Counted from the stretch's first letter, positions 51,401 through 60,050 are shown. The stretch is DNA of 64,000 nucleotides from Gp6-AA40 sp035496255 (GCA_035496255.1 DATJEU010000068.1:25568-89567); one strand, 5' to 3'. Notes: generated from the letters alone by a model not told the origin. A program made the numbers and translations.

Positions 51401-51957
51401 ACATGCGCCACAACTTCGTCGTCAGCTACAGCTATCTGCTGCCGATGGAGCGGCTATTCCATCGCACCAACGGGTTCACTGAAGGATGGGCGATCTCCGG
51501 CACTTCACGATTCAGCTCCGGTTTCCCGGTCACCCTGTACAACAGTGCCGATACATCGCTCCTGGGAACGTTCGGCAACGGCGTGAACAACAACCTGGTG
51601 GACACGCCGGATTACACGCCGGGTTGCGATCTGCAGATCAATCACGACCCAGCCACGGGGCCGGCCTTCAATACTGCGTGCTTCAGCCTGCCGGCGCTCG
51701 GCTCGATTGGCTCGGCGCCCCGCCGGTTCTTCTACGGACCCGGAATCGAGAATTTCGATATGGCGCTGCTCAAGGACGTCATGGTGTCGTCGAATCAGCG
51801 TCTGCAACTGCGGCTCGAGGCGTTCAACGTCTTCAATCACAATCAGTTCTTCGGCGCCGGTGCCGTGGACGGCAACATCACCAGCCCGACGTTCGGCCAG
51901 ATCGTCGCCGCCGCCCCGCCGCGGCTCATACAGCTCGGAATCAAGTACACGTTTTAG
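48439..51957 (+). CDS. Oar-like TonB-dependent receptor with carboxypeptidase-regulatory domain
   Basis: The 1172-aa protein has a signal peptide (ending ALSFAQ) and a CarboxypepD_reg beta-sandwich (GGSISGTVKDSSGAVVPGATVTAMNTVLGTETAVTTDEQGFYSF). A plug domain (LNGRSYTDLLAIQPGVSPQ, VNVVTKSGSDQFHGDAYEFFRNTGLDSKNYFS) and a large beta-barrel ending LGIKYTF follow. This is the Oar/SusC-like receptor class expanded in Acidobacteriota, importing unknown large substrates through the outer membrane. ATG 48439 starts the signal peptide. An 11-bp-phased operator-like box lies upstream, shared with a siderophore-type receptor and cytochrome genes. Confidence 0.92.
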   Translation: MTRLHRSSRVGLGPLVLLAAAFVLTIPALSFAQVGGSISGTVKDSSGAVVPGATVTAMNTVLGTETAVTTDEQGFYSFPKLPVGKYDVTIQIEGFKPLKRPNIAVDADAALQINATLEVGAQSETVTVTANAVHVDTVSTQLGEVVKADTMTTLSLNGRSYTDLLAIQPGVSPQTSILPNSVIMAGVTGTVAPSGQLNAGNVSVSGQRETANGFLVNGGDVQEQMNGGTAVVPNLDSIEEFRLLTNNFDPEHGNYNGGIVNVVTKSGSDQFHGDAYEFFRNTGLDSKNYFSPEKAKFNQNQPGFTIGGPLRRGKLFFFGDYEATRTTQGIETGLISVPSALQRAGNFSATADQLSGTVNGQNWANILSGRLGYQVSPGERYYVPGCVNSSQCVFPNAIIPAQAWSAPAQNLLQYIPAPNSGDGQFSTGAFAKTVRDDKGSFRVDANTRLGLLSGYYFLDDYRLDDPYPGQQGGASVPGFDALTIGRAQMYAGGANTTLGPKTVNEFHTTFMRDANNVGFPNGGRGVSVASQGFVTGPDTPGIVVQAPELEGVENLVFDTYTMGVTITGVDQTNQTLNISDGLSRVMGTHTLKVGGQFKYSQVQLIPNATFNGTFTFAGTETGSDFADFLIGVPSNYIQSAGGIFNLRNKYGALFAQDSWRVTPRVTLNYGGRWDIVQPWYERNNQIQTVVPGQQSVVYPNAPLGLVFPGDAGISRGLSPTRWGNVAPRVGVAYAPSEKLSFRASYGMFYTAFMGLSSGIMYGVPPYGYNYLSPAPPLFDQPFITAADGTNNVQRFPFPAPPLDASASHPYPDLDFSKFLPVNADPFFASDNKTPFSEQYMASVERELAPNMVVTASYVGSRGHNMLVIRQANPGNPALCLSVSEPDQVAPGSPTCGPFAENGVFIRKDGTVVNGTRDVLGPDYGTMTRQETTGYSRYNAAEVNLRYTHGPVNVQAGYTLSKSVDVASNLGEQVNPFDIHLSEAPSAFDMRHNFVVSYSYLLPMERLFHRTNGFTEGWAISGTSRFSSGFPVTLYNSADTSLLGTFGNGVNNNLVDTPDYTPGCDLQINHDPATGPAFNTACFSLPALGSIGSAPRRFFYGPGIENFDMALLKDVMVSSNQRLQLRLEAFNVFNHNQFFGAGAVDGNITSPTFGQIVAAAPPRLIQLGIKYTF

Positions 51958-51996
51958 AGATCGCGGCTCGGGCGGGTCTGAGCGCTCCGGTTCGGT

Positions 51997-52026
51997 GCAG
52001 GGGCGGGCCTTCGGTCCCGTCCCTGC
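51997..52026. repeat. GC-rich palindrome downstream of the receptor gene
   Basis: GCAGGGGCGGG (51997-52007) pairs with CCCGTCCCTGC (52016-52026) with one G.T, over the loop CCTTCGGT. It belongs to the same family as 11131-11219 and lies 40 bp after the receptor stop. It could act as a weak terminator but has no U-tract. Confidence 0.65.
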
Positions 52027-52111
52027 GTGAAGCGCGGTAGATCGCCGACGCCGCGCATCGCGATGGCAGAGGCGCCTGCCGGCGGCCGTCTACAATGATC
52101 GCAGAGCTTCG

Positions 52112-53032
52112 ATGACGGCCGGCCACTCCCACCATCACGAGCACGACCATGGCGTTGGCGCCAGGACACTGGGTCTGGCGCTGACGGCAACGCTTGCCTT
52201 CGCCGTGGTCGAAGCGCTCGCCGGCTGGTGGGGGCACAGCCTGGCACTGCTCTCTGACGCGGGGCACAACCTCACGGATGCAGCGGCGCTCGGCCTGAGC
52301 TGGTACGCCATCCGGGTCGCGTCGCGGCCTTCCCATCACGGCATGACCTACGGCTATCACCGCGTCGGGGTGCTGGCCGCGCTCATCAACGCACTGACGC
52401 TGGTCGTGATCGCGGTCGCCATCGGCTGGGAGGCGATCGCACGCCTGCGCGCGCCGGAGCCGGCCAACGGTGCCCTGATGATCGTGGTCGCGATCGTCGC
52501 GATCGCCGTCAACGGCGCGATCTCGTGGAAGCTCCATCACGGGGCGAGCCACGACATCAACGTCCGTGGTGCCTACCTTCACATGCTCGGCGACGCGATC
52601 TCGGCCGGCGCCGTTGTCATTGCCGGTGGTCTGGTGGCGCTGACGCATCAGCCGATCGCCGATCCGATCGTCTCACTGCTGATCGGCGCGTTCATTCTCT
52701 ACAGCAGCTATGGCGTGTTCCGCGAGAGCCTGACCGTCCTGCTCGAAGGCACGCCGGCGGGCCTGCCGATGCCCGACGTGATCACGGCGATTCGCCGCGT
52801 CGGCGGTGTGCTCGACGTTCACGACCTGCATGTCTGGATGATCGGTCCAGGCGTGGTTGCCTGCAGCTGCCACATCGTGGTCGCCGAGCAGAGCGCGCGC
52901 GACGGCCAGCAGGTGGCGCGCGCGGTCGAGCACGACATCGAGCACCGCTTCCGGATCACGCACACCACGATCCAGGTGGAAGTCGAAGGCTGTCCCAGCG
53001 ACGACGTCCATTGCGCCCCGCAACGATCTTGA
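52112..53032 (+). CDS. Cation diffusion facilitator (CzcD-like zinc/cobalt exporter)
   Basis: The 306-aa protein has a His-rich cytoplasmic start (HSHHHEHDHG) and six transmembrane helices. The intramembrane metal site has SLALLSDAGHNLTDAAALG in helix 2 and HMLGDAISAG in helix 5 (HxxxD). A C-terminal cytoplasmic domain follows (VHDLHVWMIGPGVVACSCHIVV). It exports Zn2+, and possibly Co2+ or Ni2+, by proton antiport. It is a single gene with no ArsR/MerR-type regulator beside it. Two Cys near the end may add metal sensing. Confidence 0.94.
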   Translation: MTAGHSHHHEHDHGVGARTLGLALTATLAFAVVEALAGWWGHSLALLSDAGHNLTDAAALGLSWYAIRVASRPSHHGMTYGYHRVGVLAALINALTLVVIAVAIGWEAIARLRAPEPANGALMIVVAIVAIAVNGAISWKLHHGASHDINVRGAYLHMLGDAISAGAVVIAGGLVALTHQPIADPIVSLLIGAFILYSSYGVFRESLTVLLEGTPAGLPMPDVITAIRRVGGVLDVHDLHVWMIGPGVVACSCHIVVAEQSARDGQQVARAVEHDIEHRFRITHTTIQVEVEGCPSDDVHCAPQRS

Positions 53033-53110
53033 GGCGCCTGTGTCGTGGCGCAGTCCGACGGTCGTGGCGCGGACTTTGGCAGGCCACGGCCCCCCATGCT
53101 CGGCCGCGAT

Positions 53111-55414
53111 CTACTTCAGGCGAACGCGCACCGTCGCGAGCACGTTGATCGGCTCACCTGGATATACCTGCAGGTAGTCCTGGTGCGGCGTGAAGTACTT
53201 GGTGCTGGTCACGTTGTTGATATTCACGGCGTACTCCAGCGCGCCGCGGGTGTAGCGCGCGGCCAGGCTCAACGTGCCATAGCCGTCCACTTCGAACAGG
53301 TTCTCGTTGTCGGCGAAGACCTTGCCGAAATAGCGGACGCCGGCGTTGACACCGACGCCGTTGGCCCAGTTATAGCCGGTCCAGATGTTCAACGTGTGGC
53401 GCGGCGCGAACGTCGGCGTGTTGTCACGGAGATTTTCACCGACCGTCTGCTCGAAGTCGTTGAAGCGCGCGTCGGTGAACCCGTAGCCGGCGTTGATCCG
53501 CCAGTTGAGCGTTGGCGACGTCTCGACGTCGAACTCGACGCCGCGCGACTCGACTTCGCCTGCAAGCACGAAGACGTTGCCCGGCCGCCGGAACGCGACG
53601 TTCTGCCGCACAATGCGGTACACGTCGCCGGTCAGTTGCACCCGATCCTGCAGCAGGTGCCACCGGTTGCCGACTTCAATCTGGTATCCAGTCTCGGGAT
53701 CGAGCGTCGTGCCGTCAGGCTGTGCGTTCGTCGACGGCTTGAACGCATTGGCTAACGATCCGTAGATTTCGGTCTTCACCGATGGCTGATAGACGAGTCC
53801 CGCGCGGCCGGTGAATGCGTTGGTCTCGCGACGGGTGACCGGACCCGCCACCGCATTGCCATTCACCAGGTCGTCGGAGTGGCTGTTGCGCCGGTACAGA
53901 TCGAAACGGCCACCGACGAGTGCTTTGATCTGCGGCGACAGCGTGAGGTGGTCCTGCGCGTAGAACGCGTTGGTCGTGTTCGTGAACACGTTCTGCCGCA
54001 CCGGCGTCAGGTCGGACGGCCCCTGCGTGTCCACGGGGTTGAACGCATTGATCGACGCCGCCTGGAAGAAGTCTTCCTCCGGCAGGGTCGTGTAATTGTG
54101 GTAGCGCTGGCTTTCCCACCCGAAAAGCAGGTTCTGCTCGATTGTCCCAGGGATGCCGGCCGTGACCTCCGCCAGGTTCATCAGCGGCCGCCGGTGGTGC
54201 TTGAAGTACAGGTAGTAGCGGTCGACGGTGTCGGGCGCGATGAAGTCGTTCTCTTCAGTGAGGAAATATTCGTCGTCGAAGTAGCGGTACGACAGCGTGT
54301 CGCGGAAGCCGATCGCGTTGGTCAACTGGCGCGCATAGACTGCCTGGAAGTTATGGTCGTACGACAGGGCGAAGTCCTGCGGCGTACGGAAGTTGCGATC
54401 GCGCGGCACATCAGGAATGTTCGCCTCCACCGGCACACCGAGGCTGGTGTCGACGAGCGGGAGACCGGCATCGCCGCCGAAGCGGTCGCGATTGAACGTG
54501 TAATAGACGTTGAACTGATTCCGGCCCCAGGTGTTCGCGATTGACGGCGTCGCCGAGAACCGGCGGACATCGTCATGGCGATAGCCGTCGCGGCTTTCCG
54601 CGCCGAGGTCGAGGCGATAGAGCGTGCCGCCAGCCAGCCGGCCGGTGGCGCCGAAGGCGCCGCGCGCGTCTTTCCATTGACCGGCGGCCGCCATGAATTC
54701 ATAGGCGGGCGCCGCCGACGGCTTCTTGCGAATCAGATTGACGGTACCGCCCAACGCGCTGTTGCCGTAAAGCGCGGACGACGGTCCCTTGAGCACTTCG
54801 ACGCGATCGATGGCAGTGAGCTGCGTGTTGGTGCGGTTGCCCTCGGCACGCACGCCGTCCACGAGCTGGACCGAGTCGAGGAAGCCGCGGAACGCGTAGT
54901 ACTCGTACACGCCATACGTGGTGAATGGATTGACCGCGGGCACGTTTCTCAACGCCGTGACCAGATCGTTGGCGCCCTGCTCGTCGATGACGGCGCGCGG
55001 CACCATGTTGACCGTGATCGGCTGCTCGCGCAGCGGCAGCGGCGTCTTGCCCGTGGCCGCCGTGCCCAGCGACGCCTCAACGGTCACGTCTTCCTGCAGT
55101 CCGGCGACCCGCAGCGATACCGTCACCGGTGAAGTCGTCGCGCCGACCATGACGGTCTGCGATGCCGCCGCGAAGCCGCTGGCGTGCACCGTCAGCGTGT
55201 AGCTGCCGCGGGCCACATTCACGAAGGTGAATGAGCCGTCGGCGCGCGACCGTGTTGACTGCGTCGCGGGGCCAGTAAGGATGACGTCCGCGCCGGCGAC
55301 CGACGCGCCCTGGCCATCGACGATGTGGCCGGTCAGTGATGAGGGTTGTGCCGCAGCGGATGCGGCGGTGAACAGACAGAGAGCGGCACAAAGGGCCGCG
55401 AGAAGGGTGCGCAT
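53111..55414 (-). CDS. TonB-dependent siderophore-type receptor
   Basis: The 767-aa protein has signal peptide MRTLLAALCAALCLFTAASAAAQ and an N-terminal carboxypeptidase-regulatory domain (LTGHIVDGQGASVAGADVILTG). The plug has LREQPITVNMVPRAVIDEQGANDLVTALRNVPAV and FRGFLDSVQLVDGVRAEGNRTNTQLTAIDRVEVLKGPSSALYGNSALGGTVNLI, as in FhuA/FhuE-type receptors. The barrel ends in LATVRVRLK. It imports a ferric siderophore or similar metal chelate. No Fur box was recognised, but an extended 11-bp-phased box (55476-55527) lies upstream. It converges with the CDF gene. Confidence 0.9.
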   Translation of the reverse strand: MRTLLAALCAALCLFTAASAAAQPSSLTGHIVDGQGASVAGADVILTGPATQSTRSRADGSFTFVNVARGSYTLTVHASGFAAASQTVMVGATTSPVTVSLRVAGLQEDVTVEASLGTAATGKTPLPLREQPITVNMVPRAVIDEQGANDLVTALRNVPAVNPFTTYGVYEYYAFRGFLDSVQLVDGVRAEGNRTNTQLTAIDRVEVLKGPSSALYGNSALGGTVNLIRKKPSAAPAYEFMAAAGQWKDARGAFGATGRLAGGTLYRLDLGAESRDGYRHDDVRRFSATPSIANTWGRNQFNVYYTFNRDRFGGDAGLPLVDTSLGVPVEANIPDVPRDRNFRTPQDFALSYDHNFQAVYARQLTNAIGFRDTLSYRYFDDEYFLTEENDFIAPDTVDRYYLYFKHHRRPLMNLAEVTAGIPGTIEQNLLFGWESQRYHNYTTLPEEDFFQAASINAFNPVDTQGPSDLTPVRQNVFTNTTNAFYAQDHLTLSPQIKALVGGRFDLYRRNSHSDDLVNGNAVAGPVTRRETNAFTGRAGLVYQPSVKTEIYGSLANAFKPSTNAQPDGTTLDPETGYQIEVGNRWHLLQDRVQLTGDVYRIVRQNVAFRRPGNVFVLAGEVESRGVEFDVETSPTLNWRINAGYGFTDARFNDFEQTVGENLRDNTPTFAPRHTLNIWTGYNWANGVGVNAGVRYFGKVFADNENLFEVDGYGTLSLAARYTRGALEYAVNINNVTSTKYFTPHQDYLQVYPGEPINVLATVRVRLK

Positions 55415-55475
55415 ACCGGGGTAACACCTCTCGAAGAAGGAGGGGGCATCCTACCGGCCGGTGTGCATTGACGCA

Positions 55476-55527
55476 CCTGAAGAGTTCCTGACGAAAACTC
55501 TGAACGGCGCGTCAGGAAGTCTTCAGA
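55476..55527. promoter_or_regulatory. Extended 11-bp-phased CTGAAG/CTGACG box upstream of a siderophore-type receptor
   Basis: CCTGAAG (55476), CCTGACG (55487) and CTCTGAA (55498) are 11 bp apart. After a 12-bp step the inverted CGTCAGG (55510) and CTTCAGA (55521) are again 11 bp apart. Spacers include AAAA. It ends about 60-110 bp upstream of the receptor ATG on the minus strand. Five elements in two orientations suggest two bound regulator dimers. Confidence 0.65.
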
Positions 55528-55677
55528 GAGGCGATGGGGTGGGCGGTTGTCCGTTCATCATGACGACCAACGCCGGTTCGCTCGTCACTACCTGCCACGA
55601 CGAACCAGCGAACTGGAGCGCGTGCGAACCAGAACCCAGGTACCCCGCGCACCTGAGCACCCACGAACCCGGTTGCG

Positions 55678-57108
55678 TCACGCCACAATCCAGGCAGCAA
55701 TGGGAACGCCGAACGCGACGATCAGGCGTGCGGCCGTCCACGCCAATCGATGGGGTGACACTTCAACGAATGAATACGGAAAGGCGTAGAGGGCGAGCAG
55801 GCTCGGGCCGGCCGTCAGGATCACACGTCGTTGCGCCGCGGCCCGGGTCAGGGCCAGCACCGGCAGCAGCCACGTGAGATACCAGGGCTCCACGGCCGAC
55901 GCGTAGAGCAACAGCAACGCCAGCAGCAGATACCCGCACTCGCGGATCACGTCTGCTTCCTCGCGAATGCGCGACAGCATCCAGCAGGCGCACGGAATGA
56001 AGACGGCGGTCGCGACAATGCGATCGATCTGGAACGCTTCCATGTAGTCCCAGCTCCAGCCTTGCGCCCGCGATATGGCGGTCGCGGTCAGGATCGCGAC
56101 CATGTGCAGCGAGTCCTCGGTGTAGTGCCACTGCGAACTGCCCACTGTCAGCGATGCCAGTGCGCCGGGCCAGAACATCACGATCAGGAGCAGGAGCGCG
56201 CCGATCGCCACGCCCGACGCCAGGCTGCTCCAGGCACGCCGGCGATAGAGGAGCATCGCGATGCCGCCGGTCCAGGCGATCGCCGGCAGCTTGCTCATCG
56301 CGCCGAGGCTGGCAAGCGCAAGCGCGGTCGTGGGTCGCTGTCGCCGCAGCGCGAGCAGCGCGCCGAGCGTGCAGGCGATGACGACCGCATCGTTGTGTCC
56401 GTTCCCGGGCAGTTCCAGCAGGATCAGCGGGTTGCACGCGAAGGCAAACGCCGCCCATCCGGCGTCGATGGCCATCGACTCGGCGACGCCGTAGATCATC
56501 CACGCGTTGGCCAGGTGCAGAAGAGCCCACGCCAGCTTGAGCGCGTACAGGCCGACGAACACGTTGATGCCCGCCAGCGTGCCCGCCACAGAAAAGAAGG
56601 GGAGGAGCGAGGGTCCATACGGCATCGCGTCGTCCCACGTCACGTACGTCGCGAACCAGTCGGAGATCTCGCCGTAGGTGTGCGTGTAGGGATTCAGATG
56701 GAAGACGGCGAACAGGCGTCCGAAACCGAGGTAGTCGAGGATGTCGGCGGAATTCGCGGGCAGCAGTGTCCACGCCGCCGCGGTGAGCGCGATGACGACG
56801 ATTGCCAGATCGCGCGGCGTCCACGCGTCGCGCCGCCAGTGTCGCAGCGTGAGGCCATAGACGACGAACAGGTAGAGCAGGCACGCCACCTGGAGCAACT
56901 GCAACGCGACACTCGATTGCGCCGCGTAGCCGAGATCCGGAGGTGGGTGACCGGCAAGAAGATACGAGAGGCTGTGCCGGAGATGGATCGCGGAGAGCAC
57001 CGCGAACGCCGGCAGCGTTCGGCCGAGATACCGAGAAATGGTTCCCGGGTTCGTTGGTGCACGGGTGCGCGGGTTCTGGTTCAGGGTTCGCTGCTGCATG
57101 GTGCGCAC
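55678..57108 (-). CDS. GT-C type polyprenol-dependent mannosyltransferase-like membrane protein
   Basis: The protein has up to 476 aa with about 12 hydrophobic helices. Landmarks include ILDYLGFGRLFAVFHLNPYTHTYGEI and DDAMPYGPSLLPFFSVAG, the acidic and YGP motifs of GT-C enzymes, with a C-terminal AVEPWYLTWLLPVLAL typical of DUF2029/MptB/PIG-M relatives. It probably moves a mannose or other hexose from a polyprenyl phosphate to an extracytoplasmic acceptor. The first about 25 residues (QQRTLNQNPRTRAPTNPG) are encoded by the heptamer element at 57045-57268, so the true start may be internal. Start uncertain. Confidence 0.8.
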   Translation of the reverse strand: MRTMQQRTLNQNPRTRAPTNPGTISRYLGRTLPAFAVLSAIHLRHSLSYLLAGHPPPDLGYAAQSSVALQLLQVACLLYLFVVYGLTLRHWRRDAWTPRDLAIVVIALTAAAWTLLPANSADILDYLGFGRLFAVFHLNPYTHTYGEISDWFATYVTWDDAMPYGPSLLPFFSVAGTLAGINVFVGLYALKLAWALLHLANAWMIYGVAESMAIDAGWAAFAFACNPLILLELPGNGHNDAVVIACTLGALLALRRQRPTTALALASLGAMSKLPAIAWTGGIAMLLYRRRAWSSLASGVAIGALLLLIVMFWPGALASLTVGSSQWHYTEDSLHMVAILTATAISRAQGWSWDYMEAFQIDRIVATAVFIPCACWMLSRIREEADVIRECGYLLLALLLLYASAVEPWYLTWLLPVLALTRAAAQRRVILTAGPSLLALYAFPYSFVEVSPHRLAWTAARLIVAFGVPIAAWIVA

Positions 57109-57268
57109 GTTCTGGTTCGCGGGTTCGTGGTGCGCAAGTGTACGGGACGGGCCGGCCGGGTCTCCAGCGAACCATGCAGCGGCGGACCCGAGAACGAGAA
57201 CTCACCCACCCGTGCACCCCGAACCCGAGAACCAGAACGGATGCACCCATGTACCCGCGAACCCTGAA
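57045..57268. repeat. Long GGTTCGC/GAACCCG heptamer palindrome
   Basis: The left part (57045-57140) is rich in GGGTTC, TTCTGGTTC and GTGCGC words. The right part (57175-57268) is rich in their complements GAACCCG, GAACCAGAAC and GCGAACCCTGAACC. The two halves can fold on each other over most of their length. It fills the gap between the btuB-like gene's 3' end and the mannosyltransferase 5' end, and intrudes into the latter's frame. Similar words appear at 55605-55675 on the other side of that gene. Confidence 0.7.
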
Positions 57269-57269
57269 C

Positions 57270-59732
57270 CTATTTGCCTCCGACCGTGATCTTGACGCCG
57301 ACGCGCGCGGTAATCGGCAGCGCCGGGAAGCCGAACGAGGCTTCATAATCCTGATTGAGCAGGTTCTCGATGCTCGCGTAGACCTTCAATCGCGGGTGGA
57401 CGTCGACGCCACCGCTCAGGTCGACCTTCTGGTATGCCTTGTCGAGATCCTTGTTCGGCAGCAGCATCGAGTTGCCGAAGAAGCCATCGCTGATGAACGT
57501 GCTGTCGTCGCGCTTGCCGGAGAAGTACGCCGACAGCGCCACCTCGTAGCGGCTTGGCGTATACATCACGGCGAACGCGGCCGAGTGTGGCGGACGCCTG
57601 AACGGCCGCGCGCCGACGAGCGGCGAGAACGCGCCAATCGCCACGTCAGGGAAGTTCGAGTCGGTGTTGAACGACGTGGTGGCGCTGAACGCCTTGGTGA
57701 CTTCCGCGTCCAGATACGTGTACGACGCCATCACGCGAACGTCCGTCCGCGGGGCTTCCTCGAACGACAGCTCGAGGCCCTGGGCGCGGTACGACTGCGA
57801 ATTGACGTAGGCGCCGAAGTCGGTAAACGTGGCGACGACGGCTGGAGGAACGCCGGCGAGCGTCAGCTGCGTCTTGTCCACGAACTCGATCAGATCGTGG
57901 AACGTGTTGTGAAAATAGGATGCGCGGATCCGGGCGCGGTTGTCCGCGAGCCCCTGTTCGATGCCGATGTCGAAGCTGGTGCTGCGTTCCGGGCCGATCG
58001 GATCGATGGTCGGTGTCACGCCCGAAGCCTTCAACACTTCGTAGAGCGACGACTGCACCTGGAACACGGCCGGCGCCTTGATGCCGGTGCCGGCGTTCAG
58101 GACGATCTTCGTGTCGCCCATGCCGGTGGACGAGGGCTGGCGCAGGTACGACGCGATTGACAGCCGCGGCGTCACCGCTTCGCCGAACACTTCGTTGTGC
58201 TCGACGCCAAGACCCGCCGAGATGTAGTGGCGGTTCATGATCGTCCCGCGTCCCTCGACGAACGCGCCACCGTTGGTCCGGTGCACGGTGTTGTCCGTGC
58301 GCTCCTGGTCGGTCATCGTTGCCAGGCAGCCGACGGCGTTGAAACACTGCAGCGCCTCTTCGCGTTCCCAACGCGCACCGCCCGACACCGACAGCGAGTT
58401 GTTGACCGCGAACGTCGATTCCCCGGAAATCGCATTGCGCCGGGTGTGACTCTCGAACGGCTGCGGATAGTCGCCGTTGAAGTCGAGGATGCCGCGGCCG
58501 GTCACCGTGTAGCCGTTCGCACCGGTCAGCGTCACCGTGTTTCCGAGGTAAGTGGTGAGACCGAAGGAATCGAACGGTTCGCCGGTCGGCGTCGGATTGT
58601 TGAAGAGCGAGTTCTGATTGGTGAAGCCGTAGCGAACGGTGGCCTGCAGCCGATTCGTGAACTGCGTATCCGAGTTCACGCTCACGAACGTCTGGTCGCC
58701 TTCCGACCGCGAGTCGTCGGCAAGGCCATAGAGCGTAATGCCGTTGGGACTTCCCGCATGGCTGTCGACACGACGGACCGTGCCGCTCACGTCGCTGTTC
58801 GAGCCGAGCGTCACACCGAACCTGCCGGCGTAGGTGCCGTTGTGGTAGACGTTGTTCGGCACGTCGTTATTGGTTTCGAACTTGCGGAATCCCGAGTAGT
58901 AGTTGAAGCGCTGAATGACTCCGCCAAGGCCTGTGTCGCCGGACCACGTGCCGAGATTACCGCCGTCGGCCGCCAGCGTGAGCTCCGGCACGCGCGTCTG
59001 ACCGCGCTTCGTCGTGATGTTGACGACGCCGGCGAGCGTGTCGCTGCCGTACATCACGCTGTTGGTCTGGCGCATCACCTCGACGCGATCGATGCCCACG
59101 GTCGTGATCGGCGAGAAGTCGAATCCGCCGCCGATGTCATTGGCGACGGCGCCGTCGATCAATACCTTGTTGAAGTCGGATTCACCCCCGCGGATGAATA
59201 GCGAGGTTGCGCCGCCGCGGCCACCGGCCTGAACGATCTGTGCTCCCGGCACGAGCCGCAGCACCTCGAGCACGTCAGGTGTGTTCAACGCATCCAGCGT
59301 CGCCGAATCGATCACTGTTACCGGCGCGCCGGTCTGCGCCTGAGAGATCTCGGTGGCGGCGGCGGTGACGACCACCGATTGCTGCAGCGGGCTGACCTGG
59401 AGCGTCGCATCGATGGTCTGCTTTGCGCCAGCGCCGACGTACACGGGTTCGGACGAGAACGGCTGGAATCCCGGCTGCGTCACCAGAACCTGGTAGCGAC
59501 CGCCCGCCACGTTGTCGAAGCTGTAGCTCCCGTCGCTGGCGCTTTTCGTGGCGCGCGGCCGGTTCGCTCCGGCCAAGGTGATCGAGGCGCCGCTGACTGG
59601 TGCGCCCAACAGATCGAGTACGACGCCGGTGATGGTTGCGGGCGGTTGCGCGAAGGCGGGACGAGCCATGGCCAGAGCCAGCACTGCCGACAGGCCGGTC
59701 ATCAGAAAATGCTTGAATCGAACGTCGGGCAT
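57270..59732 (-). CDS. btuB: BtuB-like TonB-dependent receptor (vitamin B12)
   Basis: The 820-aa protein starts at ATG 59732, right after GGAGGAG, with a signal peptide ending ARPAFAQ. It has a carboxypeptidase-regulatory domain (ITGVVLDLLGAPVSGASITLAG). The plug includes VTVIDSATLDALNTPDVLEVLRLVPGAQIVQAGGRGGATSLFIRGGESDFNKVLIDGAVANDIGGGFDFSPITTVGIDRVEVMRQTNSVMYGSDTLAGVVNI, the BtuB/FepA pattern. The barrel ends VGVKITVGGK. A cobalamin riboswitch and a ribosome-binding-site hairpin precede it, which identifies cobalamins or corrinoids as the substrate. No BtuCDF genes are in the window. Confidence 0.93.
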   Translation of the reverse strand: MPDVRFKHFLMTGLSAVLALAMARPAFAQPPATITGVVLDLLGAPVSGASITLAGANRPRATKSASDGSYSFDNVAGGRYQVLVTQPGFQPFSSEPVYVGAGAKQTIDATLQVSPLQQSVVVTAAATEISQAQTGAPVTVIDSATLDALNTPDVLEVLRLVPGAQIVQAGGRGGATSLFIRGGESDFNKVLIDGAVANDIGGGFDFSPITTVGIDRVEVMRQTNSVMYGSDTLAGVVNITTKRGQTRVPELTLAADGGNLGTWSGDTGLGGVIQRFNYYSGFRKFETNNDVPNNVYHNGTYAGRFGVTLGSNSDVSGTVRRVDSHAGSPNGITLYGLADDSRSEGDQTFVSVNSDTQFTNRLQATVRYGFTNQNSLFNNPTPTGEPFDSFGLTTYLGNTVTLTGANGYTVTGRGILDFNGDYPQPFESHTRRNAISGESTFAVNNSLSVSGGARWEREEALQCFNAVGCLATMTDQERTDNTVHRTNGGAFVEGRGTIMNRHYISAGLGVEHNEVFGEAVTPRLSIASYLRQPSSTGMGDTKIVLNAGTGIKAPAVFQVQSSLYEVLKASGVTPTIDPIGPERSTSFDIGIEQGLADNRARIRASYFHNTFHDLIEFVDKTQLTLAGVPPAVVATFTDFGAYVNSQSYRAQGLELSFEEAPRTDVRVMASYTYLDAEVTKAFSATTSFNTDSNFPDVAIGAFSPLVGARPFRRPPHSAAFAVMYTPSRYEVALSAYFSGKRDDSTFISDGFFGNSMLLPNKDLDKAYQKVDLSGGVDVHPRLKVYASIENLLNQDYEASFGFPALPITARVGVKITVGGK

Positions 59733-59737
59733 CGAAT

Positions 59738-59766
59738 TCTCCTCCGTGGATCGAGCGAGGAGGAGA
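59738..59766 (-). promoter_or_regulatory. RBS-sequestering hairpin of the btuB riboswitch
   Basis: On the minus strand TCTCCTCC (59766-59759) pairs perfectly with GGAGGAGA (59745-59738) over a 13-nt loop, masking the ribosome binding site six bases before the btuB ATG. It is the likely expression platform, implying translational rather than transcriptional control. Confidence 0.7.
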
Positions 59767-59845
59767 GGAACGCCGGACGTGCGTGAAACGTCACGCCTGA
59801 TCGACGCGCCGCCCGGGGATCCCCGCCCGAGGACGTATTGCACAA

Positions 59846-60014
59846 TCACGGCAGGTCTCCTGGCTTGCGGGTTAGCACCATGTCCGCTGCCTTCCCGATG
59901 GATCCTCCATCAGTGGCGTTTTGCGCGGATGGCTCGCCGCTTACAGTTGCGGAGTCAGCTCCGGCCTTGAACCGGATTCCCTCTTCGTGACGGCCTTGCG
60001 ACCGTCAACCGTGA
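59846..60014 (-). ncRNA. Cobalamin riboswitch
   Basis: The minus strand carries the conserved blocks in order: GAAGAGGGAATCCGGT, GCCGGAGCTGACTCCGCAACTG followed by TAAGCGG, CCACTG, GGGAAGGC, GACATG and the B12 box AGCCAGGAGACCTGCC. P1 closes with TCACGG (5') and CCGTGA (3'). It begins right after a strong promoter and lies 114 bp before the btuB-like start. Binding of adenosylcobalamin should reduce expression of the receptor. Confidence 0.95.
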
Positions 60015-60021
60015 CCCCTAC

Positions 60022-60050
60022 GTTATAGGGACTTGGTTCACGGCTGTCAA
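60022..60050 (-). promoter_or_regulatory. Sigma70-type promoter of the btuB riboswitch transcript
   Basis: TTGACA (60050-60045), a 17-bp spacer and TATAAC (60027-60022) lie on the minus strand. The predicted start, about 60015, coincides with the first base of riboswitch P1. Confidence 0.8.
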
